Source: SM1-73 sp964588305
GTDB lineage: Bacteria > Zixibacteria > MSB-5A5 > SM1-73
Assembly: GCA_964588305.1 (NCBI GenBank)
Contig: CAZPOP010000005.1
Coordinates: 1 to 64,000 of the forward strand
Direction of reading: 5' to 3'
Length of the DNA: 64,000 nt
Positions 27,836 to 35,783 of the stretch are shown here, in pieces. The notes below the pieces were generated by a model. The model saw only the letters and a list, made by a program, of their open reading frames with translations, ran no database searches and was not told where the DNA came from. The position numbers were made by a program, and so were the translations under genes. Positions within the stretch are counted from its first letter, which is position 1; every line of letters starts with the position of its first letter.

Positions 27836-29239
27836 ATGATAAAGAATTTGATACATGAGGAATGTGGGGTCTTTGGAATCTGCGGAGCAAAGAAGGCGGC
27901 AGAGCTGACCTATTTGGGACTCTACGCTCTGCAACATAGGGGACAAGAGGGGGCCGGCATCGTCTCCTCCAACGGAGAAAGAATATATCAACACAAGGGT
28001 CTGGGGGAGGTGAATGAGGTTTTCTCTCACAAGGAGGTCCTAAACCAACTCAAAGGGAATCTGGCCATTGGACACAATCGATATTCCACCACCGGCGTAT
28101 CCTCTGCAGTCAACGTTCAACCTCTGCTCATCACGTACAAGAAGGGAAATCTGGCCATCGGACATAACGGTAACCTTACTAACTCTTATGGTCTGCGAAC
28201 GGCCATGGAAAGGGAGGGCTCCATATTTCAAACTACCTGTGACAGCGAGATAATTCTCCATCTGGTTGCCCGTTCCAGGAAGGACAAGGTCGAGGAGATG
28301 ATTCAGGATGCTCTTCTCAAGGTGAAAGGAGCCTTTTCTTTGGTCTTCAGCACCATGGATTCCCTCATTGCCGCCAGGGACCCTTATGGATTTCGCCCTT
28401 TGGCCCTGGGGAGACTCAAAAACGCCTGGGTGGTGGCTTCGGAAACCTGTGCCTTCGACATCATCGGCGCAAAATACGAAAGGGATATCCAGCCGGGTGA
28501 GATTGTGGTGATCAATCAAAAGGGAATAAAGTCCTATTTCCCCTTCAAATCGGTCAGGCACGCCTTTTGTATCTTTGAATTCATCTATTTCGCCCGTCCC
28601 GACTCGATGATATATGGGGATAATGTGGATAAGATCCGAAGAAGACTGGGGAGGCAATTGGCCAGAGAGAAGCCTGTAAACGCAGATATCGTGATCTCCG
28701 TCCCGGACTCATCCAACACCGCCACCCTGGGCTATTGTGAGGAATCGGGAATAAAATACGAGGTAGGCTTGATCCGCAATCATTACATCGGCAGGACTTT
28801 CATCGAGCCGGAGCAGAAAATAAGAGACTTAGACGCTCGCATAAAGTTCAATCCGGTTCGTGGAGTTCTGAAGGATCAAAGGGTGGTGGTCGTGGACGAT
28901 TCCATAGTCAGAGGGACCACCAGCAGAAAGCTCATAAAGATGCTGAGGGCAGCCGGGGCAAAGGAAGTTCATTTCCGGGTAAGCTCTCCGCCCTTAATCT
29001 CCCCCTGCTTTTACGGCATCGATATGCCCACCAGAGAGGAGCTGGTCGCTTCCTCGAAGTCGGTCGATCAGATAAGAAAATATCTGGACGTAAACACTCT
29101 GGGTTATCTTTCCTTGCCGGGGATGCTCTCCATGCACTCTCTGGACGGAAGAGATTTCTGCGTAGCCTGCTTTTCCGGCAAATACCCCACCAAGATAGAA
29201 ATGAATTCCGGCAAGTACGTCCTCGAGAAAACGTGTTGA
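27836..29239 (+). CDS. purF: Amidophosphoribosyltransferase
   Basis: This is 467 residues from the ATG at 27836 (a TTG at 27815 in frame is less likely). It makes 5-phosphoribosylamine from PRPP and glutamine, the first purine step. A short propeptide ends at HEE before the N-terminal nucleophile CGVFGICG (Cys10), as in the Bacillus-type enzyme. The glutaminase part has RGQEGAG, GHNRYSTTG and GHNGNLTN. The PRPP motif is VVVVDDSIVRGTT. Four [4Fe-4S] cysteines fit: RHAFCIFEF, SPCFYGIDMPTRE, and FCVAC. No other pur gene is adjacent. Confidence 0.97.
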   Translation: MIKNLIHEECGVFGICGAKKAAELTYLGLYALQHRGQEGAGIVSSNGERIYQHKGLGEVNEVFSHKEVLNQLKGNLAIGHNRYSTTGVSSAVNVQPLLITYKKGNLAIGHNGNLTNSYGLRTAMEREGSIFQTTCDSEIILHLVARSRKDKVEEMIQDALLKVKGAFSLVFSTMDSLIAARDPYGFRPLALGRLKNAWVVASETCAFDIIGAKYERDIQPGEIVVINQKGIKSYFPFKSVRHAFCIFEFIYFARPDSMIYGDNVDKIRRRLGRQLAREKPVNADIVISVPDSSNTATLGYCEESGIKYEVGLIRNHYIGRTFIEPEQKIRDLDARIKFNPVRGVLKDQRVVVVDDSIVRGTTSRKLIKMLRAAGAKEVHFRVSSPPLISPCFYGIDMPTREELVASSKSVDQIRKYLDVNTLGYLSLPGMLSMHSLDGRDFCVACFSGKYPTKIEMNSGKYVLEKTC

Positions 29240-29262
29240 GGACATCCAAATGTAGGTTGGCC

Positions 29263-29358
29263 GGAGTGTAAACCTTCAGGTTTACCAAATAATGTATCCA
29301 CCAAATCCCCCAACGGAAAATCCTCTAAAGCTTAAGTAAGGCTGAAGCCTTACACTCC
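29263..29358. repeat. Head-to-head pair of ACTCC-tagged palindromes
   Basis: GGAGT then GTAAACCTTCAGGTTTAC (29268-29285); 50 bp further GTAAGGC, TGAA, GCCTTAC (29336-29353) then ACTCC. The two tags point outward like GGAGT...ACTCC, a REPIN-like arrangement between purF and the GT87 gene. Confidence 0.8.
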
Positions 29359-29393
29359 AGCCTTTACGGCACTTCGAAGGTGAATTTTCAAAG

Positions 29394-30641
29394 ATGAAGA
29401 AACTGAATTATTTCAAAATAGCTTTGTACGTGATCCTGGCTGTTGTGATAATCGGTTTCTTCAGGAATACCTTGCGGCGCGGGATGAACGATTTTGATGT
29501 AGTTCATCGAGCGGCTACTCGCGTACTGCACACAGAGAATCTATACAATTTCGAAGACGGGCATTATCTCTACAAATATTCGCCATTCTTTGCCCTGCTG
29601 GTTGCTCCTATCGGGTTGTTGCCTCTCTCCTATGCGTCCTTTCTATGGCTTGTGGGCATGTGTGTCAGTTTATTCTTTGTAATGAAAATGGCGAAGAAGA
29701 TGATTATGGGAGATAAAGCTCCCCCTGCATTTTTTTATGTTTTGTCTCTGCTTTTAGCTTCGAAGTTTCTGGTGAGAGAAATTCGATTGGGGCAGACTGA
29801 TTTCCTGATTCTTCTTTTCATATTTTTGTGCCTTCTATTCGTCCAGCGCGGGAAGGAGTTCGTGGCAGGCGTTTTTCTTGCCTTCGCTGTTCTCATAAAG
29901 CCAACTGCTTTGATTTTTGTTCCCTATTTCTTGTATAGGAAGAATTTCCGAAGTGTAGCGAGCACGATGCTCATGAGCCTGGTTTTCCTTCTGCTTCCGT
30001 CTCTGGTCTATGGATTTTCAGGAAACTCAAATTCGCTTTCGGGCTGGATGACGATAATGTCCGTCTCCTCTCCCCGGCTTTTGGCCGTGGACTTGAACCA
30101 GTCCATCTTTGCCTTTTTCTACCGGCTCTTAACTCCTGAACCATCCCACGTCAATATTCTCGATCTAGGCTATGGTGCGGTCAACGCAATCATTTACACC
30201 TCGATCATTGGATTGCTTTTCTTACTGTTATTTTTATCCAAGAAATCCGAGGCTGCTAGAACGTCGTTCTTGCGCAACAGGCAAAGCATAGAATACTCGC
30301 TTCTTTTAATCTTTATGGCACTCTTCTCACCTTTAGGCTGGGTTCAGAACTACTCGTCCGCAATCCTGGCAATCATGATCTTGGTCTACTACGCTTTTGA
30401 GACCAGATTCTCGAAGATCCCGCCCTTCGGTCTGAGCCCTCAGGGTCGAAAACCAAAGCCGGGGAAAGACAAATTCACAATCCTTACCTTGGCTTTGTTT
30501 TTCCTTTTGGTTGACCTCATCAATTTCGAAACGGTGGGGCGAAGGCTAAACGATTTTTCCCTATATCTTTCCTTCATGACCTGGGGTATCTTCCTGTTGA
30601 TAGCCTGGGTGTCCAAATTGAGATTATCGAAAGTGGCGTGA
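29394..30641 (+). CDS. GT87-like polyprenyl-phosphate-sugar glycosyltransferase (DUF2029)
   Basis: This 415-residue integral membrane protein has about ten hydrophobic helices. The first periplasmic loop carries the GT87/DUF2029 signature: GMNDFDVVHRAATRVLHTENLY, then YKYSPFFALLVAPIGLLP. Such GT-C enzymes transfer mannose or similar sugars from a polyprenyl carrier outside the membrane. It begins a block of glycosylation and pilin genes. The specificity is unknown. Confidence 0.78.
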   Translation: MKKLNYFKIALYVILAVVIIGFFRNTLRRGMNDFDVVHRAATRVLHTENLYNFEDGHYLYKYSPFFALLVAPIGLLPLSYASFLWLVGMCVSLFFVMKMAKKMIMGDKAPPAFFYVLSLLLASKFLVREIRLGQTDFLILLFIFLCLLFVQRGKEFVAGVFLAFAVLIKPTALIFVPYFLYRKNFRSVASTMLMSLVFLLLPSLVYGFSGNSNSLSGWMTIMSVSSPRLLAVDLNQSIFAFFYRLLTPEPSHVNILDLGYGAVNAIIYTSIIGLLFLLLFLSKKSEAARTSFLRNRQSIEYSLLLIFMALFSPLGWVQNYSSAILAIMILVYYAFETRFSKIPPFGLSPQGRKPKPGKDKFTILTLALFFLLVDLINFETVGRRLNDFSLYLSFMTWGIFLLIAWVSKLRLSKVA

Positions 30642-30803
30642 GAAGGCCGATTTCCTCCCCTTTATCCTCCTCTCGGAATTCCTATTTTCTAAAAGCCCCC
30701 TTATTTCGTGCCGATAATAAGGGCAGTTGTTAGTCAACAGTCGCCAGTCATTGGTGATTTGCCATCCATCATTAATCGGTTGCCATTGAATCAAAGGGGG
30801 AAT

Positions 30804-32186
30804 ATGGACAAGGCTAAGATCATGGTGGTCGACGACGAGGAGTCGATGTGCAAGTTTATGCAGATCATGCTGGAGAAAGAGGGTTATAAGACCACCGTCT
30901 CGCAGGACAGCAAAATCGCCTTGGAGCGAATCGAGAAGGAGAATTATGACCTGGTAGTCGCCGATCTAATGATGCCGGAGATGAGCGGATTGGAGCTCTT
31001 GTCCAAGGCAAAATCCATTGATCCGGATTTGAGCTTCATAGTTATGACCGCCTTCGCCTCGGTGGACACCGCCATAGAGGCTTTGAAAAACGGTGCTTTT
31101 GATTACGTCACCAAACCCTTCAAGGTGGAAGAGATAAAGATTGCCATAAAGAAGTGTCTGGAGCAGAAGAAGATCACTCACGAGAATATCCGACTCAAAC
31201 AGGAACTTAAGAAAAAGTCTGATTTCGACTGTTTTATCGGCAACTCGCCGGAGATCGTCAAGCTCAAGAAGATGGCAGAGAAGGTGGCAGGATCCGACTC
31301 TACGGTTTTGATCGAGGGGGAATCGGGCACCGGCAAGGAACTGGTGGCAAAAGCTATCCATTATCACAGCCGGAGAGCGGACAAGTCTTTCGTGACCATA
31401 AATTGCGCCGCATTACCTGAAAACCTATTAGAAAGCGAGCTTTTCGGACACGTCAGGGGTTCCTTCACCGGAGCAGTGAAGGACAAGGATGGACTGTTCA
31501 GAGTGGCTGACGGTGGTACTTTCTTTTTGGACGAAGTGGGGATGACGTCTCCTTCCATTCAGGTTAAGCTATTGAGGACTTTAGAGGAGAAAGAGATCAC
31601 CCCGGTGGGTGGAACGGCCCCCATAAAGGTGGACGTGAGGTTGATCGCCGCCACCAATGCCGATTTGGAACAGGAGGTGAAACTGGGAAATTTCAGACCG
31701 GACCTTTACTATCGGCTCAACGTTATTGCCATCGCAATTCCCCCATTGAGAGAGAGAAAGGACGACATAAAACTTCTGACCTCTTATTTTATCAAGAAAT
31801 ATTGCCAGGATATGGGGATAGAAAAGAGGTCCATCTCGGATGAAACCATGAAATTCCTCCTCTCATGTGCGTGGCCGGGAAATGTTAGGGAACTCGAAAA
31901 TACCATCGAGCATGCCGTCCTGTTGGCTAAAGGGGACCAGATAAACATGGAGGACCTGCCGGAGAAGATTAAGGAGTCAAAACCGCTGAAGTTAGTGACA
32001 GACAGCAGACCCTCCACTCCAACCTTGGAGGCCATTGAGAAAACTTACATCTATTGGGTTCTGAGCCAAACCGGATGGCAAAAGAGCAAAACCGCTTCGA
32101 TCTTGGGCATAGATACTTCCACCTTATATCGAAAAATAGAGAGATATCATCTTAAATCGCCCCTGAACATGGGACAGGATAACTAA
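30804..32186 (+). CDS. NtrC-family sigma-54 activator (PilR-like candidate)
   Basis: This is 460 residues from the ATG at 30804 (AAGGGGG SD at 30794), not the frame's first Met. A receiver domain (Asp54 in VVADLMMPEM, Lys in VTKPF) is followed by the AAA+ module with Walker A GESGTGKE, GSFTGA (a variant of GAFTGA) and ADGGTFFLDEV. It ends in a Fis-type HTH (TASILGIDTSTLYRKIERY). It binds upstream sites and activates sigma-54 holoenzyme. Two sigma-54 promoters lie 2.2 and 2.9 kb downstream before pilin genes, so I infer that these are its targets. Confidence 0.93.
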   Translation: MDKAKIMVVDDEESMCKFMQIMLEKEGYKTTVSQDSKIALERIEKENYDLVVADLMMPEMSGLELLSKAKSIDPDLSFIVMTAFASVDTAIEALKNGAFDYVTKPFKVEEIKIAIKKCLEQKKITHENIRLKQELKKKSDFDCFIGNSPEIVKLKKMAEKVAGSDSTVLIEGESGTGKELVAKAIHYHSRRADKSFVTINCAALPENLLESELFGHVRGSFTGAVKDKDGLFRVADGGTFFLDEVGMTSPSIQVKLLRTLEEKEITPVGGTAPIKVDVRLIAATNADLEQEVKLGNFRPDLYYRLNVIAIAIPPLRERKDDIKLLTSYFIKKYCQDMGIEKRSISDETMKFLLSCAWPGNVRELENTIEHAVLLAKGDQINMEDLPEKIKESKPLKLVTDSRPSTPTLEAIEKTYIYWVLSQTGWQKSKTASILGIDTSTLYRKIERYHLKSPLNMGQDN

Positions 32187-32365
32187 GAGACAAGGCGAAG
32201 CAAATCTTCGTTGAATCAACTACCATACCCTTGGACATAACGGCAAAATCTCAGGGTTTGAGTATCAGAACGGCGACTGACCCTGATGTGAATCCTCAGC
32301 GAGGGGGTTGGGACACCTCCCGAAACTGGGGCTGGCACCCTAACGGACCTCGTCTTTAGAAAGAA

Positions 32366-34243
32366 ATGAAAGATAAGCTCCTCTTTTCCAAAACATTCTG
32401 GGGTTTTCTTTTGTTTTTGTTTTTCCTCTCGGTATACGCTCTCACTCTGTGTCCCACCGTCTTCTGGTGGGACTCTGGAGAATTCATCGCCAATATCGCT
32501 GTTTTGGGAATAGCCCACCGCCCTGGTTTTCCCATCTACATCCTTTTGGGCAAATTCTTCTCCCTTCTCCCTTTTTTCAATTTGGCCTTAAAGGTCAACT
32601 TCCTGTCGGCTCTCTTTGCAGCATTTTCTCTTCTGACCTTCTATTTTGCCTTTCTTGAGATCTTGAATCTGTTTTTCCCGGGAATCGCGCAGAAAAGAAC
32701 CCAGGCTATCATTTCAGCTTCGGCCTTCCTTTTGGTCTTGGGCTTCACTTATTCCTTTTGGATACAGGCGGTAAGAGCGGAGGTCTATTCGCTGGGTATC
32801 CTTTTCTTCGCTCTGCTCTTGTTCTCAAGCCTTCGATACCTTAAGACCCTTCGTCTGAAATACATCTGTCTTTTTTTCTTTGTCTTTGGCTTAGGTCTGG
32901 GAAATCACCATCTCAGCTTGTTATCCACCGCGCCTGCTTTGCTCTTTCTTCTCCTCCTCGGCTCATCAGTTCAGCATAAGCCCCTCATCCATAACTGGTC
33001 ATCCGTCATAAGTGGGAGAAGGCTTCCGGTATATCTTTCGTTTTTCTTATTAGGTTTGAGCATCTATCTTTATCTTCCGATCCGTTCATTCTCCGATCCT
33101 GTCTTAGCCTGGGGGAATATCCAATCTGCCTCCGGATCAGCTTCATCCGTTTTTGCTTTGGAATCTCTGAAAAACCTAAACTTTCATTTTCTCTCGAATG
33201 TGGAAGAGAAGACATTTGCCCTAGTCAACCTTTTTTACGATCAGTTGACTTGGCCATGTTTCTTGATAAGTTTCTTGGGAATGGTCTTTCTGGCGAAACG
33301 CGGCAGGAAAATCCTGATCTTTCTTTTACTGCTGATTGCCGGGAACTGCGCATCGGTTATATTCGTGACAACCGAATTCATCTCCACCAATCCCGATCTC
33401 CACGGTTATCTGCTTTACTCCCTTCTTTCTTTAGCTCTCATGTACGGCCTGGGGGCAGTCTTCATAATCGATGGAATCAGAGATCGGACATCAGTCATTC
33501 GTCATCTGTCATTTGTCGCTTTTTTGCTCATCTCCCTCATCCCTTTGTCCAAACACGTAACCTACGCGAATTTGTCAGGCAACCGCATCGCTTATAATTA
33601 CGGTTATGACACCATCGGTCACCTGGATTCGAATTCCGTTCTGTTGGTCGACAACGTGAACTTGGGTTTTATCCTAAGGGAACTTCAGCATGCAGAGGGG
33701 ATCAGAAAGGACGTGAAGGTCATCGAGCGGGAGCTTTTGAGTTTCGACTGGTACGCGGATCAAAAAAGGAACGAACTTGAAGACCTTCTTTCAGACAGTC
33801 CGGACCATCTTTCAGGCGATGCTCTTTTCCATGCCATTCTAAAAAACTGCTTGGGTCGGGACATCTCGGCCTACGTGGAATTCACCGAAAGAGATTCGAG
33901 TTTAGCGAATTACCTTCTCCCATCCGGCTATGTTTTTAAGCTGAGCAAGAAACGAATAGACCAGATTCCGGAGGAAATCCTCTCAAGCCAGAAAAAATGG
34001 GAGGAAAACGGATTTCTCGGTTTAAATGACGATGATTTTCAAAGAGACTGGGACGCACAGAGGGTGTATGCACTTTCGCTTTACCGCCTGGGTCTCTTTT
34101 GTGAGAAAAAGGGGATGCTCTCCTGCGCCCTGGACAAGTTTGAACGGGTCAAAGATATTGACCCGTACAATGAGGAACTCCTTGGCAGAATAGAAGCACT
34201 GAGGAAGCATCAAAAGCTTTTGGGAATCACAATTCCCGACTAG
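32366..34243 (+). CDS. DUF2723 GT-C-like membrane protein, first copy
   Basis: This 625-residue protein has about 12 membrane helices, then a soluble C-terminal region with TPR-like helices. The first loop holds the DUF2723 pattern CPTVFWWDSGEFI (Asp36, Glu39) and IAHRPGFPIYILLGK. These resemble the Asp-Glu of protein O-mannosyltransferase-type GT-C enzymes. It is directly upstream of two pilin genes, and a paralog lies directly downstream, so protein O-glycosylation is a reasonable inference. Confidence 0.8.
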   Translation: MKDKLLFSKTFWGFLLFLFFLSVYALTLCPTVFWWDSGEFIANIAVLGIAHRPGFPIYILLGKFFSLLPFFNLALKVNFLSALFAAFSLLTFYFAFLEILNLFFPGIAQKRTQAIISASAFLLVLGFTYSFWIQAVRAEVYSLGILFFALLLFSSLRYLKTLRLKYICLFFFVFGLGLGNHHLSLLSTAPALLFLLLLGSSVQHKPLIHNWSSVISGRRLPVYLSFFLLGLSIYLYLPIRSFSDPVLAWGNIQSASGSASSVFALESLKNLNFHFLSNVEEKTFALVNLFYDQLTWPCFLISFLGMVFLAKRGRKILIFLLLLIAGNCASVIFVTTEFISTNPDLHGYLLYSLLSLALMYGLGAVFIIDGIRDRTSVIRHLSFVAFLLISLIPLSKHVTYANLSGNRIAYNYGYDTIGHLDSNSVLLVDNVNLGFILRELQHAEGIRKDVKVIERELLSFDWYADQKRNELEDLLSDSPDHLSGDALFHAILKNCLGRDISAYVEFTERDSSLANYLLPSGYVFKLSKKRIDQIPEEILSSQKKWEENGFLGLNDDDFQRDWDAQRVYALSLYRLGLFCEKKGMLSCALDKFERVKDIDPYNEELLGRIEALRKHQKLLGITIPD

Positions 34244-34291
34244 GGCTCTCGATTGGATGAGATTCCTCTGTACCAGGCGGGGCCAGAGGTG

Positions 34292-34319
34292 TTGCATTTT
34301 GCAAAACATCTGGTGAAAT
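34292..34319 (+). promoter_or_regulatory. Upstream dyad, first pilin gene (candidate activator site)
   Basis: TTGCATTTTGCAAAA followed after eight bases by GAAAT. It matches the block at 34942-34969 at about 23 of 28 positions. It lies 111 bp upstream of the -24 box of the sigma-54 promoter, a normal place for an NtrC-type enhancer. Confidence 0.6.
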
Positions 34320-34402
34320 CACGGCTGTTTTTTGGAGGGATCACGACCCGGGTGAAAGCTTATTCGTTGTCCCCAAAGGAGTTGACTCAGATCTGAGCGA
34401 GA

Positions 34403-34418
34403 TTGCACGCTTTTTGCA
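34403..34418 (+). promoter_or_regulatory. Sigma-54 promoter of the first pilin gene
   Basis: TTGCAC, 5 bases, TTGCA. It matches the TGGCAC-N5-TTGCW consensus except one base in the -24 box. The predicted start is near 34429, 22 nt before the ATG, with AAAGGAG in the leader. Confidence 0.78.
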
Positions 34419-34450
34419 TTCAGCAGGACTGCCCGTCCTAAAGGAGGCCT

Positions 34451-34891
34451 ATGTATTCAAGAAGACGCAAGGGGGAAAGTGGTTTTACTTTGATTGAGCT
34501 CATGATCGTGGTGGTTATCATCGGGATTCTGGCCGCCATGGCCATTCCCCGGTTCATGCGCGCTTCGGTGAGGGCAAAACAGTCAGAGGCCAAAGAAATC
34601 TTGAAGCAGATCTACGTGATGGAAAGGACCTATTTCCAGGAAAAGGAGTGCTATTATCCCAGCGACGGCAGTTCGGTCACCGCCCAACCCGGACAGAACA
34701 TTCCATCACTATATGTGGAAATAATGAGTCCCGCCTACTATAGCTACACAGTCACTGGGACCAACAACACTTTCTCCGCCAGTGCAGGGGCCAAAGGGGC
34801 CACGGGATTGGATGATGACCCCGCGCTGGATATTTGGGCCATTGATCATAATGGCGTTTTGACCTGCACTAGCGATGATTCCAAGCAATAA
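34451..34891 (+). CDS. Type IV pilin-like major or minor pilin, copy 1
   Basis: This 146-residue prepilin has a short basic leader (MYSRRRKGESG) and a cleavage site before FTLIELMIVVVIIGILAA with Glu5 of the mature form, the classic type IVa signal. The C-terminal part has GATGLDDDPALDIWAIDHNGVLTCTSDD, as in small pilins of FCB bacteria. It would be cut by the prepilin peptidase encoded at 48751. It is driven by a sigma-54 promoter. It is about 70 percent similar to the next pilin by eye. Confidence 0.93.
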   Translation: MYSRRRKGESGFTLIELMIVVVIIGILAAMAIPRFMRASVRAKQSEAKEILKQIYVMERTYFQEKECYYPSDGSSVTAQPGQNIPSLYVEIMSPAYYSYTVTGTNNTFSASAGAKGATGLDDDPALDIWAIDHNGVLTCTSDDSKQ

Positions 34892-34941
34892 CCATCCCAT
34901 TCAAGTTAGAACAAGGGTAGACTCTTTTCCGATAGCAGCAT

Positions 34942-34969
34942 TTGCATTTTGCAAAAGACCAAGCGAAAT
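34942..34969 (+). promoter_or_regulatory. Upstream dyad, second pilin gene (candidate activator site)
   Basis: TTGCATTTTGCAAAA, then GAAAT at the same spacing as the first copy. It lies 131 bp upstream of the sigma-54 -24 box, 20 bp further than in copy 1, about two helical turns. Confidence 0.6.
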
Positions 34970-35072
34970 ACTGAGCCAAATTCAATTCAAAGAGGAGAAT
35001 CCGATTCGCAGCCAAGGACCAACTATCATATAAATCAATGACTTAGAAGAATAAAGATGAAGAGGAAATAGA

Positions 35073-35088
35073 TGGCACAGCTCTTGCA
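35073..35088 (+). promoter_or_regulatory. Sigma-54 promoter of the second pilin gene
   Basis: TGGCAC, AGCTC, TTGCA: full consensus. The predicted start is near 35098, giving a 69-nt leader. Confidence 0.88.
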
Positions 35089-35166
35089 GTAAGTCAGACC
35101 GAAACTTTGAAGACTGTTTGAGACGCAAACAGGTAAACTTAAAACAGCTGAAGGGGGTGAAAAAAG

Positions 35167-35604
35167 ATGCTGAGCAAATTTCACCGAAGACAGAAGGGTT
35201 TCACGTTGATCGAGTTGATGATCGTGGTGGTCATCATCGGAATCTTGGCTGCATTGGCTATTCCTCGTTTCATGCGAGCGAGCACCAAATCCAAGCAGTC
35301 TGAGGCGAAAAACATCCTGAAGCAGATATATGTCATGGAGAGATCCTATTTCCAAGAGAAGGATGTCTATTTCTCTCCTGGTGGCGCTGTCACCGTGCAG
35401 CCAGGTGCCTCAATCGCAGACTTGGGCATTGAGATCATGAGCAGTGCACGATACAGTTACACTGTGACCGGTGGAGCCAATACCTTCACCGCCACCGCGG
35501 GATCAAAGGGTGCCACTGGTTTGGACGACGATGCTGCGTTAGATACGTGGCAGATAAACCAGACGGGCGTCTTGACCTGCACATCAGATGATGCAGCTAC
35601 CTAA
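35167..35604 (+). CDS. Type IV pilin-like major or minor pilin, copy 2
   Basis: This 145-residue prepilin has leader MLSKFHRRQKG, cleavage before FTLIELMIVVVIIGILAA, and Glu5. It shares PRFMRAS, KQSEAK and ILKQIYVMER with copy 1 and the C-terminal GATGLDDDAALDTWQ and LTCTSDD. The full-consensus sigma-54 promoter and longer leader suggest it is the more strongly expressed copy. A terminator follows at once, so it is a single-gene transcript. Confidence 0.94.
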   Translation: MLSKFHRRQKGFTLIELMIVVVIIGILAALAIPRFMRASTKSKQSEAKNILKQIYVMERSYFQEKDVYFSPGGAVTVQPGASIADLGIEIMSSARYSYTVTGGANTFTATAGSKGATGLDDDAALDTWQINQTGVLTCTSDDAAT

Positions 35605-35632
35605 TGGGGAGTGCGACGAAGCCCAAGCAAAG

Positions 35633-35663
35633 AAGGGGACTCATCGAAGTCCCCTTTTTTGTT
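35633..35663 (+). terminator. Rho-independent terminator after pilin 2
   Basis: AAGGGGACT, loop CATCGA, AGTCCCCTT, then TTTT. It is a perfect 9-bp stem 29 bp past the stop. Confidence 0.92.
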
Positions 35664-35783
35664 TAGGCGCTAGACCGCCTTCTCCAGTTGGGGATGACCT
35701 AACGTGTTTCCATTTACCGGACCCCTCCGTAGTCTGACCTCTGGGCGATTAAATGTCTAGCACCTTTTTCCGACTTTAATAAT

